This document shows, in pieces, positions 1-9,055 of a DNA stretch of 64,000 nucleotides. Under the pieces are notes generated by a model that was given only the letters and a program-made list of their open reading frames with translations, was not told where the DNA came from and ran no database searches. The position numbers were made by a program, and so were the translations under genes. Positions within the stretch are counted from its first letter, which is position 1. Each line of letters starts with the position of its first letter. The stretch covers positions 29,140,001 to 29,204,000 of the forward strand of contig OZ316892.1 of assembly GCA_973895155.1 (NCBI GenBank), read 5' to 3'. Source of the DNA: Marsupella aquatica. Lineage: Eukaryota > Marchantiophyta.

Positions 1-154
1 AGCTCCGTAACAATGAGCCTAAGTTCCACCAAGGTCTGGCATTAGCCCTGGCTATATGCACAACAGCACTACCACTAACCTTAGCTAGGTCCTAACCCGA
101 TTTAGCCTAATTGTGGTTAGCACAAGAGTCACAAGACTAGAGCAATATCTAACA
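1..154 (-). repeat. 3' LTR of the Copia element (partial)
   Basis: Nearly identical to 8597-8750 and ends at the same terminal bases (TCTAACA on the plus strand, so the LTR starts TGTTAGA in element sense). The remaining roughly 189 bp of this LTR lie outside the window. Confidence 0.95.
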
Positions 155-165
155 AACTCCCCCTT
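155..165 (-). other. Polypurine tract
   Basis: Read on the minus strand this is AAGGGGGAGTT, directly abutting the TGTTAGA start of the 3' LTR. This is the expected plus-strand priming site of an LTR retrotransposon. Confidence 0.85.
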
Positions 166-321
166 GACTCTTGTCTTGGGGACTGGACTAAATGCTACCA
201 TATGGAATCCTCAGCGGGAAGTTCTAGACAATCACCAAACCAGGTCTCCCCCTAAAAACCACAAGGGTTAACTAGAACTAAGCCGTAGCCTAACAGGAAT
301 GAGTAATCCATATACAAATAG

Positions 322-3300
322 TCACACATTGCTAAATAACTCTACTTGCACTACAACTGCAAAATCTGCAAAGTAGCACGGTGTCTTGAGAAACTCTCCA
401 AAGGAATTCACTTTGGTAAAGGCATCAGCGGGATTGAGCTTTCCATCAATCTTGACTAGCTCAAAAGTTTTATCAGACATTGTTTGCCTGATAAAATGGT
501 ATCTGATATCAATGTGCTTCACCCTGCTATCCATCACCTGGTTAGCAGCCAAGTGAAGAGCACTCTGACTATCACAGTTTAGAGTTATTTTTCCATGCTC
601 TAAACCCATCTCCGCGATCAACATGTCCAACCAAATTGCTTCCTTTGCTGCTTCTGCTGCTGCAACATACTCTGCTTCTGTAGTAGACTGAGATATGCAC
701 TTCTGCAAGGTAGATTTCCAACTGATACATCCTCCTCCAAGAGTGTATACAAACCCAGTTGTAGACCTCCTTATATCCAGATAGCCTCCATAGTCAGAAT
801 CTACATAGCCAACCAACGTTCTATCTGATCTGTTATCAAATAGTAATCCATAGTCCTGTGTTCCCTTCACATACCTGAGAATCCATTTCACAGCTTCCCA
901 ATGTACCTTCCCTGGATTTGACATGAATCTGCTAACCTTGCCCATCGCTAGGGCCAAGTCAGGCCTAGTACAAGTCATCAAATACATCAGACTGCCTACT
1001 GCCTTCTCATAAGGAATCTTAGCCATCAGACATTTCTCCACAGCATCCGTAGTAGAGAAAGCCGATGATAACTTGAAATGTGAAACTAAAGGAATACTCA
1101 CTGGCTTACAGTTTTCCATGTTGAATCGTGCAAGTACTTTCCTCGCATACTGGCCTTGACTCAAGCACAACTGTCTAGTATTAGAGTTCCTAAAAATCTC
1201 CATCCCTAAGATTCTCTTGGCCTTACCAAGATCCTTCATCCTGAATACAGCACTCAATTTCGCCTTGAGACTAACAACCTCAGATTGATCTTTAGCCACA
1301 ATCAACATGTCATCCACATAGATAACCAGAATGATGAAACCAAATACATCATTCTTGACTGATTTCGTATACACACAAGGATCATACACCATCCTTGTAA
1401 AACCTTGAGCAAGCATGAAATCATCAAACCGCTTGTTCCACTGTCTGGGAGACTGCTTCAATCCATACAAGGACTTGAGTAATCTGCAAACTAAGTTCTC
1501 TTGGCCCTTCTTCATAAAGCCTAGTGGTTGTCTCATGAAGATCATCTCTTCCAAGTTGTCATAGAGAAAAACAGTAACAACATCCATCTGATCCATCACC
1601 AGACCAAAAAACACAACAAGCTGACACAAGATTCGAATTGTGGAATACTTAGCAACCGGTGAAAAGACCTCATTGTAATCCACTCCTTTCTCCTGAGTGA
1701 ATCCCTTGGCAACAAACCTTGCCTTGTAGATCTTGTCTCCACCCTCTGAAGGACTATCCTTCAACTTGTAAATCCACTTGTTGTCCACCACTTGCTGACC
1801 TCTTGGAAGCTCCACCAGCTCCCATGTCTTGTTGTCACTCAAAGATTGCAACTCCCTCTGCATTTCTGCATTCCACTCATGCTTCTGCTCTGAAGCATAA
1901 GCCTCACTATACGAAGAAAGCTCTCCTTCTTCCAAGATCAAAGCCATATCATCTTCATCAGGTGCAATGTCAATATCATCTAGCTTAGATGAGTCTGCCC
2001 ATTGACCATACCTGGTAGGAGCTCTAGTAGAACGACTGGAAGTTCTTCTAGTAGATGACTCAGGCTGATCTGTTGCTGCTATTGGTTGAATTTGAGGTAC
2101 CCTAGCAACAATTTTCTCCTCTTGTTCCATCACAGGAACCAGCTCCAAGCCCGGAGCTTCTCCATCTCTCCTGTCATGAACTGCATCATGACTAATCTCC
2201 CCCTCAACCCGGTCCGGGATGGGAGATTTCCCCTTGTCAGTATGGGAGTCCTGAGAACTCTCCCCCTCCTTTGATGATCTGGATTCATTAAAGGACACAT
2301 CTCTACTGACAATTAGCTTACAGGTTACTGGATCCCATAACCTATAACCCTTCACACCTTTCTGATAACCAAGGAAAATGCACTTCTTCGACTTGGACTC
2401 CAACTTGGATCGAAGCTGGGAAGGTGTAAGCACATAAGCATCACATCCAAAAATCCTCAGATGTGAGTAATCTGCTGGACGCCCGTACCTCATTTCAAAT
2501 GACGTCTTGAATCCAATAGAACTGGATGGAGAAAAATTTACCAAATAAGCTGTAGTGTTGACAGCTTCAGCCCAAAACTCATGTGGTAAGCATGATTGAC
2601 TCAACATACTCCTCGAGCGGTCTAATAGTGTTTGGTTGAGTCTCTCAGAAACACCATTCTGCTGAGGAGTATAACTTGTTGTGAGATGGCGGGTAATCCC
2701 CTGCTCCTTACTATACGTTCCAAATTCCGCGGAACTGTATTCACCATCATTATCCGATCGAAGATATCTCACCTTATTACCAGTCTGATTCTCAACTTGG
2801 GCTTTCCACTCCTTAAAAGTGGCAAAAACATCAGACTTATTGTGTAGAAAGTATATCCACACATACCTTGAGTAATCGTCTATGAACGTGACATAGTATA
2901 ACCGTCCAGAATGTGAGGGAGTAGGGGCTAGACCCCACACATCACTATGTACATACTCAAGTACCTCCTTGCTGGTGTGAGTTCCAACTCCGAAGGGTTT
3001 CCTGTGCTGCTTCCCTAGCACACAGTGCTCACAAAATTCCAACTTACAAGACTGCAAATTAGAAAGTAATCCTTTCTTCTGAAGAATAACCAAACCTTTT
3101 TCACTCATGTGGCCCAAACGGAAGTGCCACAGTCGGGCCGTCTCCTCATGAGAAAAGGTTATATTGGCTTCATCACAGACTATACTGCCCTCCAAAACGT
3201 ATAGATTGCAATGTCTCTTTCCCTTCAATACAAGTTTAGTACCAGTTAAAACCTGAAGGACACCATTAGCAGAACTCCACTGATGGCCATTTGCCTCTAA

Positions 3301-3546
3301 AACTCCAAGTGAAATGAGATTTTTCATCATGCTGGGAATATGTCTCACATTCCTCAATGTTCTCACAGCACCATCAAACATCTGAAATCTTACAAATCCA
3401 AGTCCAACAACTTGACATGGGATTCCATTTCCCATCAACACTGATCCGTTGGAAATCGTGTAAGAACTGAAATAATCTCTTCTAGAGCAAATGTGAAAAG
3501 TACATGCACTATCTAGAATCCAGTCATCACTACCTGGATTTGACAC
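322..3546 (-). CDS. Copia pol: protease, integrase, reverse transcriptase, RNase H
   Basis: A long open frame of 1,074 codons. Near its start is a Copia-type protease signature (WILDSACT). It is followed by the pre-integrase zinc region (H-x-H ... CEHC), the integrase core with its acidic residues (VHSDVWG, RSDNDGEY, GVSERLN), the reverse transcriptase with the YVDD active site, and an RNase H segment (STTEAEY) with the usual PADAFTK tail. The first listed Met is not a natural start: the same frame continues upstream into the zinc knuckle but is cut by a TGA at 3573-3571. In an intact element gag and pol normally form one polyprotein. Role: reverse transcription and integration of the element. 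The overlapping plus-strand ORFs (1719-2847) are shadows. Confidence 0.93.
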   Translation of the reverse strand: MSNPGSDDWILDSACTFHICSRRDYFSSYTISNGSVLMGNGIPCQVVGLGFVRFQMFDGAVRTLRNVRHIPSMMKNLISLGVLEANGHQWSSANGVLQVLTGTKLVLKGKRHCNLYVLEGSIVCDEANITFSHEETARLWHFRLGHMSEKGLVILQKKGLLSNLQSCKLEFCEHCVLGKQHRKPFGVGTHTSKEVLEYVHSDVWGLAPTPSHSGRLYYVTFIDDYSRYVWIYFLHNKSDVFATFKEWKAQVENQTGNKVRYLRSDNDGEYSSAEFGTYSKEQGITRHLTTSYTPQQNGVSERLNQTLLDRSRSMLSQSCLPHEFWAEAVNTTAYLVNFSPSSSIGFKTSFEMRYGRPADYSHLRIFGCDAYVLTPSQLRSKLESKSKKCIFLGYQKGVKGYRLWDPVTCKLIVSRDVSFNESRSSKEGESSQDSHTDKGKSPIPDRVEGEISHDAVHDRRDGEAPGLELVPVMEQEEKIVARVPQIQPIAATDQPESSTRRTSSRSTRAPTRYGQWADSSKLDDIDIAPDEDDMALILEEGELSSYSEAYASEQKHEWNAEMQRELQSLSDNKTWELVELPRGQQVVDNKWIYKLKDSPSEGGDKIYKARFVAKGFTQEKGVDYNEVFSPVAKYSTIRILCQLVVFFGLVMDQMDVVTVFLYDNLEEMIFMRQPLGFMKKGQENLVCRLLKSLYGLKQSPRQWNKRFDDFMLAQGFTRMVYDPCVYTKSVKNDVFGFIILVIYVDDMLIVAKDQSEVVSLKAKLSAVFRMKDLGKAKRILGMEIFRNSNTRQLCLSQGQYARKVLARFNMENCKPVSIPLVSHFKLSSAFSTTDAVEKCLMAKIPYEKAVGSLMYLMTCTRPDLALAMGKVSRFMSNPGKVHWEAVKWILRYVKGTQDYGLLFDNRSDRTLVGYVDSDYGGYLDIRRSTTGFVYTLGGGCISWKSTLQKCISQSTTEAEYVAAAEAAKEAIWLDMLIAEMGLEHGKITLNCDSQSALHLAANQVMDSRVKHIDIRYHFIRQTMSDKTFELVKIDGKLNPADAFTKVNSFGEFLKTPCYFADFAVVVQVELFSNV

Positions 3547-3573
3547 TACGTTGAGAGCATAACCTTGACATCA

Positions 3574-3691
3574 CAATATGTCATCATCATCGAGTAAATC
3601 TACCTCATGCGAGCTCGATGCCGCATTAGCAGAGGCAGTAGGGACCTTTACTCGACAATCCCTTTTCATGTGGCCAGGCTTGCCACAATTC
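3574..3691 (-). pseudogene. Detached gag zinc-knuckle and gag-pol linker fragment
   Basis: In the pol frame, upstream of the TGA, the sequence encodes most of a CCHC zinc knuckle (CGKPGHMKRDC) followed by a Ser/Ala and Asp-rich linker. The codon for the first cysteine of the knuckle is missing here and sits on the far side of the insertion at 3697-5965. This is the nucleic-acid-binding end of the nucleocapsid region of gag. Confidence 0.85.
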
Positions 3692-3696
3692 CAACA
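3692..3696. repeat. Target-site duplication, left copy (CAACA)
   Basis: Matches 5966-5970 exactly and marks the left edge of the insertion in the Copia gag. Confidence 0.75.
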
Positions 3697-3869
3697 AGTC
3701 GCGAATACAACTTTCACCTACTCGTAATTGCTCCGGCGTTGCCTAACTCCAGCGTTGAGCCCCTCTTAGATTTGCTACCATCATGGCCATTAGGGATGCG
3801 ACTAACAAAGAGGAGGCTAGTAAGAGCAAGGACAAGACTTGAGAAAAGCGCGCTCCAATTAACTTTATT

Positions 3870-4811
3870 GGGCCCATTGCCAATCACGGAAATATGAACT
3901 ATTTTTCTGACGGATCACCATAGGGGCCCGAGAAGCCCCACATGAGCCCCATCATGGGGCCGCATATTTCTCGGCCAATGGACCCAGGGGCCAAAAGTTA
4001 TGGCCGACTCAAGCCGCATGCTTGTAGTTTGGGCCCGTTGCCGATCATGGAAAAATGAACTATTTTTCCAACGGATCACCATAGGGGCCCGAGAAGCCCC
4101 ACATGAGCCCCATCATGGGGCCGCATATTTCTCGGCCAACGGACCCAGGGGCCAAAAGTTATGGCCGACTCAAGCCGCATGCTTGTAGTTTGGGCCCGTT
4201 GCCGATCATGGAAAATGAACTATTTTTCCAACGGATCACGATAGGGGCCCGAGAAGCCCCACATGAGCCCCATCATAAGGCCGCATATTTCTTGGCCAAC
4301 GGACCCAGGGGCCAAAAGTTATGGCCGACTCAAGCCGCATGCTTGTAGTTTGGGCCCGTTGCCGATCATGGAAAATGAACTATTTTTCCAACAGATCACC
4401 ATAGGGGCCCAAGAAGCCCTACATGAGCCCGATCATGGGGCCGCATATTTCTCGGCCAACGGACCCAGGGGCCAAAAGTTATGGCCGACTCAAGCCGCAT
4501 GCTTGTAGTTTGGGTCCGTTGCCGATCATGGAAAATGAACTATTTTTCCAACAGATCACCATAGGGGCCCAAGAAGCCCTACATGAGCCCGATCATGGGG
4601 CCGCATATTTCTCGGCCAACGGACCCAGGGGCCAAAAGTTATGGCCGACTCAAGCCGCATACTTGTAGTTTGGGCCCGTTGCCGATCACGGAAAAATGAA
4701 CTATTTTTCCAACGGATCACCATAGGGGCCTGAGAAGCCCCACATGAGCCCGATCATGGGGTCGCATATGTTTTGGCCAACGGACCTAGGGGCCAAAAGT
4801 TATGGCCGATT
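3870..4811. repeat. Tandem array, six copies of about 160 bp
   Basis: Units begin at 3870, 4031, 4192, 4352, 4512 and 4672, each starting GGG(C/T)CC(G/A)TTGCC. Units two to five are almost identical and the last is shortened. Each holds GGGGCCCGAGAAGCCC-type and GGCCAAAAGTTATGGCC-type blocks, both with internal palindromic character. The 81-codon ORFs that recur every 160 bp come from the repeat having no stop in one frame and are not genes. Confidence 0.95.
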
Positions 4812-5965
4812 TAGACTCGATTAGAGTCGCCGCGCATCGATGGACCAAGAGGGGGTTGCCTGGACCAGGGGGGTTGCCTGGACCAGAGCGGGGTTAGGGC
4901 CGTAACTTTTAGCCCCTTATGCCACAATTTGCGCTCGAGGCCAAGTTACAGAAGGTTTTCAATTATCTTCGTTTCGAGCTAAGTGGCGGGGCCCACGGAC
5001 CCTCGGGTAGGGGGCCAAAGATAGGGGACCAAAGCTGGTCCGGGGGTGGCAGGTCCCCAGAAGCATATATGAGGGGAGTGGTCCTCTCAAGTTTGAGCTC
5101 GAGCTGATCGCGATCAACGAAGATACGTCGTTTCGAGTTTTGAAGCGGAAATAAACATAACTCGACGACCGGATCTCCGTTGGAGGAGTTCTTGGGCTTG
5201 TTGGAAAGCTAATGAAGAAAGCTACCTCATGGTGCTCTCTGATTGTGCATTGGATGATTTTGGTTTTGAGGCTTGCAATGGGGGGAGTCCCTCTTGCCGA
5301 TCCGAAGTCGAACAGTGACCAAACCGCATTTGGTTCCCACGGGGACCTGATGTTGGAGAGGTAGAACCAAGTAGACTCTGGGGGCTGCCATTGAGATCTG
5401 GTCCCGATGCATGGTGAGAGGTTGAGCGGAACCCGGTTTCGCAGAGAGGTGGCTAAGATCTAGAAACTGAATGGTCCCGGCGTGTTACTACTAGTTTGTG
5501 ACAAACTGAGTTTGGTCCATGGGCATGTCCTGGAGGCAGGGCGGTCAGCCATTGACGGGTAGAAAGTGGGGAAGCTTGGGCGACATCCGGTAGATAGACT
5601 GTTCTGGACGAACAGTGATGTCGACCTTAGTTTCAGCTTATGGCAAGGCCATGCGGGCCTGGGAGGCTCTATCCGCTGACCTACTTACTAATGACTGTTG
5701 AGCTTGAGGCAAGACAATGGTCTTGGGAGTTCCAAGATCAAGACAAGTTCTTACCGGTTGGTTGGTTGCTTGTGCAGATAGCAAAGACCGTTGAGCGACG
5801 GTTGTGCTGACGAGGGCAAGTGCGGCTTTGTATGGGAGGGGTTGCTAACGACAAGGAGTATAGTCGAGGAGAACTTGCCCCAATATTCCGTGTTAGTGCA
5901 AGGTTTGACTTGTTTCAAGGCTGAGAAACGAGTTTGGACGGGCACGTGGTGGGAGGGCCACCACT
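4812..5965. other. Non-repeated right part of the insertion
   Basis: No coding similarity recognised in any frame. A 20-23-bp phrase (GGTTGCCTGGACCAG) is repeated at 4855-4890. ORFs of up to 99 codons occur but have no recognisable domains. Confidence 0.5.
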
Positions 5966-5970
5966 CAACA
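5966..5970. repeat. Target-site duplication, right copy (CAACA)
   Basis: Matches 3692-3696 exactly and marks the right edge of the insertion. Confidence 0.75.
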
Positions 5971-6111
5971 TGCAAGAGGCTTCCTCTCTTGAGATTTCCC
6001 TCTGGATTTAGATCTCCCCCGTGATGTAGATCTAAACCTGTTCTGTCCATTCGTGCGTTGCGCTGCTCTGTCCCTGTTCACATTGAGCGCAGTGCCAGAA
6101 GAAGATGCTGT
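5971..6111 (-). pseudogene. Gag C-terminal tail beyond the stop
   Basis: Continuing gag in frame after the TAA at 6114-6112 gives a Ser/Arg-rich basic stretch (RSTSRGRSKSRGK) and then the first cysteine codon of the zinc knuckle, at the insertion boundary. RS-rich linkers of this type normally precede the CCHC knuckle in plant Copia gag, so the TAA is taken as a disabling mutation. Confidence 0.8.
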
Positions 6112-6900
6112 TTATGATTGACCCAACTTCTTCTGAGCATCATCAGACAGTAATGAGCTCACCACCTCATTATACGAAATGGACTTCAAATCTCTGTACA
6201 AGAGCACCTGTTTCAAGCCCTGATAAGACGGCAGTAAGGAGCTTAGCAGAAGCAAGGCCTTATCCTCATCTTCAACTCCTTTTCCCAGGTTTGATAGATC
6301 AACCGCTAGACTGTCAAATTCATCCAGATGATCTTGCATCTTGCTCCCTTCCTTGAGCCTAAGGCTCATCAAGAGAGACTTCTTGTACAGCCGGTCTGAC
6401 GCATCTTCCTGGTAGTACTTCTCTCTTAGAGCCTTGAACAGTGACGTGCAATCCGCATAATCATCTAGCTGCTTGATGATGTGCGGCTTGAGATATAGCA
6501 TCACTGCATTGACAGCAATCACCTGCTCCTGTCTCCACTGTCTCATAGAAATCTCCTCCTCTCCATCATACTGCTCTCGCGATGAAAGTAGATGAGCTAA
6601 GCCCATGGCCCGTAGAACACCCTTCACTTGCTTCTCCCAGAGCAAGTAATCAGTACGACCATCGTACTTCTCCACCTCAAACTTCACTCCTCCGAATCTA
6701 GCCATCTCCCTCTTCTTCCCTACTACCGATAGCTCTGGTAGTAGTACAACTTCCTCCACTGCACGTCGCACCGGTGACCATACCGGTGTTACTTGTTCTT
6801 CCTCAAACGGTAGCAGCTCCTCCTCAGACTCTCCGTTTGACCGTCGCGATCCTGAAGCTCCACCGACGCCAATTCTTCCAGTATCCCCCGAGTCACTCAT
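6112..6900 (-). CDS. Copia gag (UBN2-type capsid domain), prematurely stopped
   Basis: 262 codons from ATG at 6900 to TAA at 6114-6112. Residues from about 66 onward (MARFGGVKFEVEKYDG, then WEKQVKGVL) match the usual start of plant Copia gag. They lead into the helical capsid region with ALREKYYQ, KKSLLMSLRLKEG, HLDEFDSLAVDL and LLSSLLPSY motifs. The first 65 residues are an acidic, Ser/Gly-rich extension not usual in the family, so Met66 may be the functional start. Product role: coat protein of the intracellular particle. The frame continues past the TAA into an RS-rich tail, and the zinc knuckle is displaced by the insertion. Confidence 0.88.
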   Translation of the reverse strand: MSDSGDTGRIGVGGASGSRRSNGESEEELLPFEEEQVTPVWSPVRRAVEEVVLLPELSVVGKKREMARFGGVKFEVEKYDGRTDYLLWEKQVKGVLRAMGLAHLLSSREQYDGEEEISMRQWRQEQVIAVNAVMLYLKPHIIKQLDDYADCTSLFKALREKYYQEDASDRLYKKSLLMSLRLKEGSKMQDHLDEFDSLAVDLSNLGKGVEDEDKALLLLSSLLPSYQGLKQVLLYRDLKSISYNEVVSSLLSDDAQKKLGQS

Positions 6901-8393
6901 ATGAAATAATCACAAAAAAACGTCTTTTTTCAAAACTTCTCACAAAACTCAAAACTCAACACCGCCGCGTAGCCCACAAAGCTAGGAGTCCAATACTGAA
7001 AGCCAAAATCAAAATCAAAATTCGATGGAAAAGTTATTCAAATTTTGGTCAGGGTAGGTAAAACCTTGGGAAACTCCCCCATTTTGACCACCTTGGAGAA
7101 TAACCAAAATACCTAGTACAACCTGTCGTCGGAATTGCGATGTGATCGGTGCGCCGCGGTGCTAACTTCAGTGGCAACGTCCTCGCCGAAAAAGAACCAA
7201 AAAAGTTACCGTTCGGCGGACGGAATCTTTGTCGGATGGCCGAAAAACAGCTCTCTGTTTTTCAAGAATATTCCCGCACAGTCCAACAGGGCTCACAGGG
7301 GGCCGTTCCCCCTGTCGGAGCGGTTAAAACGGAGGGTCACAGGGCCCGGGATGAGGCACAACCAATGAGGAGGAGGAGAGAAATTTTTTTCAGAAAAACA
7401 CACTCTAAAGGGGTCTTAAAGCCCCTAGCAAAGGCGCGCGTATTCGCGGCCAGAATCGCGTATAAAAAGCAAAAAACGTGAAAAAACGGGTTTAAAGGGG
7501 TCAAAATGCGCATATTTTCGCGTATTTGGGCCGTATATGGGCGTTTTTGGCCGTGTTTGGGCCCAAAAAAGCACATTTTCATGCTTAAAGGGGTGTGGGA
7601 GGCTGGTGTGCGCGCCGGGGCGTATGGCGAACCTGGTTTGTCGGGTATTGGGGCTGTATTGGGGCAAAAAATGCGCTAAACTAACCTTTAAAATGTGCCC
7701 AAAATGACACAAAGGCCGTGTTACAAACCTCAGCCGCCTCCGCTTTGGTTTCCAATGAGAAAAGTGATGACCGCCGACATGAAAATGTTTCCAAATTGCA
7801 CCGGCACGTCTGAAGCTCCACCAGAGAAAGAACTTTTGTTGCGTCGCCTTCACTCCGCGTCAAGTGCCAATCCCGGACTCAAACGACCGTCTCGCCACAA
7901 TCTCTCCGTTGAGCCTCAGCACTTCGTGTTTCTTCCTCCGAGTCAAGCGTCACGACGAGTAATCCGGTTCAGGGAAAAACAAGCACCATAGCTTGTCAAA
8001 AAACCAGAACGCCTCCTTCACTCGTCACGACGCACTCGTTCTGCAAACGTCAACAAACTAGATACCAAAACGACCAGCACGCTCCAACCTTCAACTTGAA
8101 CTATCACATGCGACGCCCCGCACACCGCACAGCTCACACCGTTGAAGAAACGATCTCTGGTTTCTCCCCCGAAATACCGTCGAACACGAATAAACCCTGA
8201 ACAATGCAAACATCAAATCCTCCGCACCGCGGATATCGATCAACGAGTTCTAACCACCGTTAGAAAGCCATCTCACTAACCTATCCGCACAACCACATAC
8301 ATTTGAGTTTCATGCGACGAAACTCCGAATGTACCATCGACAATGAACGCTGGAAAAACCTGTCACGAAAAAACCTCGTCACCTCCCAGGCAT
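6901..8393 (-). other. Long Copia leader between primer-binding site and gag
   Basis: About 1.5 kb, long for this family. 7080-7680 is unusual in composition, with repeated GCGCGTATT, CGCGTATA and GGGCCGTATATGGGCG phrases and several T/A runs. No coding similarity was recognised. An additional old insertion is possible, but no boundary repeat was found. Confidence 0.5.
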
Positions 8394-8405
8394 GCTCTGA
8401 TACCA
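8394..8405 (-). other. Primer-binding site, initiator tRNA-Met type
   Basis: On the minus strand it reads TGGTATCAGAGC, the complement of the 3' end of plant initiator tRNA-Met and the usual Copia primer site. It lies 2 bp from the LTR end at 8408. Confidence 0.93.
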
Positions 8406-8407
8406 CT

Positions 8408-8750
8408 TGTTGATCATAGACGACATTTGTAACAGCAAGCCCATGAACCATCCAACGCACAATAGTCGACACAGAGAGATACGTGGTTCACCTCCACATG
8501 AGGCTACGTCCATGGGAACACACAAGAGCTTTACTGCACTCTAGGCCGACCGGCCATACCAAGCATCCACAGCACAAGCTCTCCTATCCCTCAACTAGCT
8601 CCGTAACAATGAGCCTAAGTTCCACCAGGGTCTGGCATCAGCCCTGGCTATATGCACAACAACACTACCACTAACCTTAGCTAGGTCCTAACCCAAGTTA
8701 GCCTAACTGTGGTTAGCACAAGAGTCACAAGACTAGAGCAATATCTAACA
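8408..8750 (-). repeat. 5' LTR of the Copia element (343 bp)
   Basis: Begins TGTTAGA and ends ATCAACA in element sense (TG...CA). The inner end touches the primer-binding site and the outer end touches LINE sequence. It should carry the element's promoter and polyadenylation signals, but no clear TATA box was seen. Confidence 0.93.
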
Positions 8751-9055
8751 GTTGTGTGGTGAAGGAGAGTCTGGATTTCAATCCATCTAGAGTGCACCTT
8801 ATTGCAGAGGTAAAAGAGGTGCTCCGTGTTTTCATACCCACCGTTGCAGCGTTCACAGGTTCCGTTACACTCCCCATCTGCTGGCCCTACCATTCGTGAA
8901 AAACCCCTGTTGAATCAATCTCCACATAAAGAGTCTGACTTTAGGGAAAGTCCATCCGCCCCACATCTTACTCCATTTCAATTCATCTGCACAATTTGGC
9001 AAGTGCATAACACAAACTTTAATATTTTCTCAAGGTTTTGGCCCTTTGTATTTTT
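8751..9055 (-). pseudogene. LINE remnant: reverse-transcriptase zinc-binding domain (zf-RVT)
   Basis: Minus-strand translation gives KWSKMWGGWTFPKVRLFMWRL and then, after a one-base frameshift near 8880, CERCNGGYENTEHLFYLC and a conserved Trp. This W...P-K-V-R-x-F-x-W ... C-x2-C ... E-x2-HLF-x2-C layout is typical of the zf-RVT domain that follows the reverse transcriptase in plant LINE ORF2. The upstream frame also has a stop near 9040. The Copia LTR abuts the domain, so the Copia element jumped into this already or later decayed LINE. The rest of ORF2 would lie outside the window. Confidence 0.75.

Larger units (their letters stand above)
3697..5965. mobile_element. Unclassified 2,269-bp insertion in the Copia gag, 5-bp target duplication
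   Basis: The segment is flanked by the direct repeat CAACA (3692-3696 and 5966-5970). Removing the insert and one copy of CAACA makes the gag frame continuous through the zinc knuckle, which fixes both boundaries. The ends read AGTCG... and ...CCACT, so only three bases (AGT/ACT) are inverted. They are not the TG/CA of LTR elements, and I see no long terminal direct or inverted repeats. The right end carries a 7-bp hairpin (GTGGTGG 5946-5952, CCACCAC 5958-5964). The interior holds six 160-bp tandem repeats and no recognisable protein. Some phrases (ggccaaaagttatggcc; the gttggaaagct stretch near 5199) resemble non-coding parts of plant LTR retrotransposons, so it may be a non-autonomous derivative. 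Confidence 0.75.
1..8750 (-). mobile_element. Ty1/Copia LTR retrotransposon, degraded, truncated by window start
   Basis: In minus-strand order the element has an LTR (8408-8750), a primer-binding site (8394-8405), a leader, gag (6900 to about 5971, broken), pol (to 322), a polypurine tract (155-165) and the start of the second LTR (1-154). The order protease, integrase, reverse transcriptase, RNase H is diagnostic of Copia. The two LTR stretches that can be compared (1-154 and 8597-8750) differ at 6 of 154 positions, about 96% identity, so the insertion is not very recent. In-frame stops in gag and before pol, plus a 2.27-kb insertion in gag, make it non-autonomous as it stands. The other target-site duplication lies outside the window. 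Confidence 0.95.

Noticed and set aside
1719-2847. Plus-strand ORFs of 60-90 codons
   Set aside because: They are the antisense of the Copia pol frame, which is clearly coding on the minus strand.
4000-4668. Series of 62-81-codon plus-strand ORFs repeated every 160 bp
   Set aside because: They follow the tandem unit, overlap each other by one period, and have no protein features.
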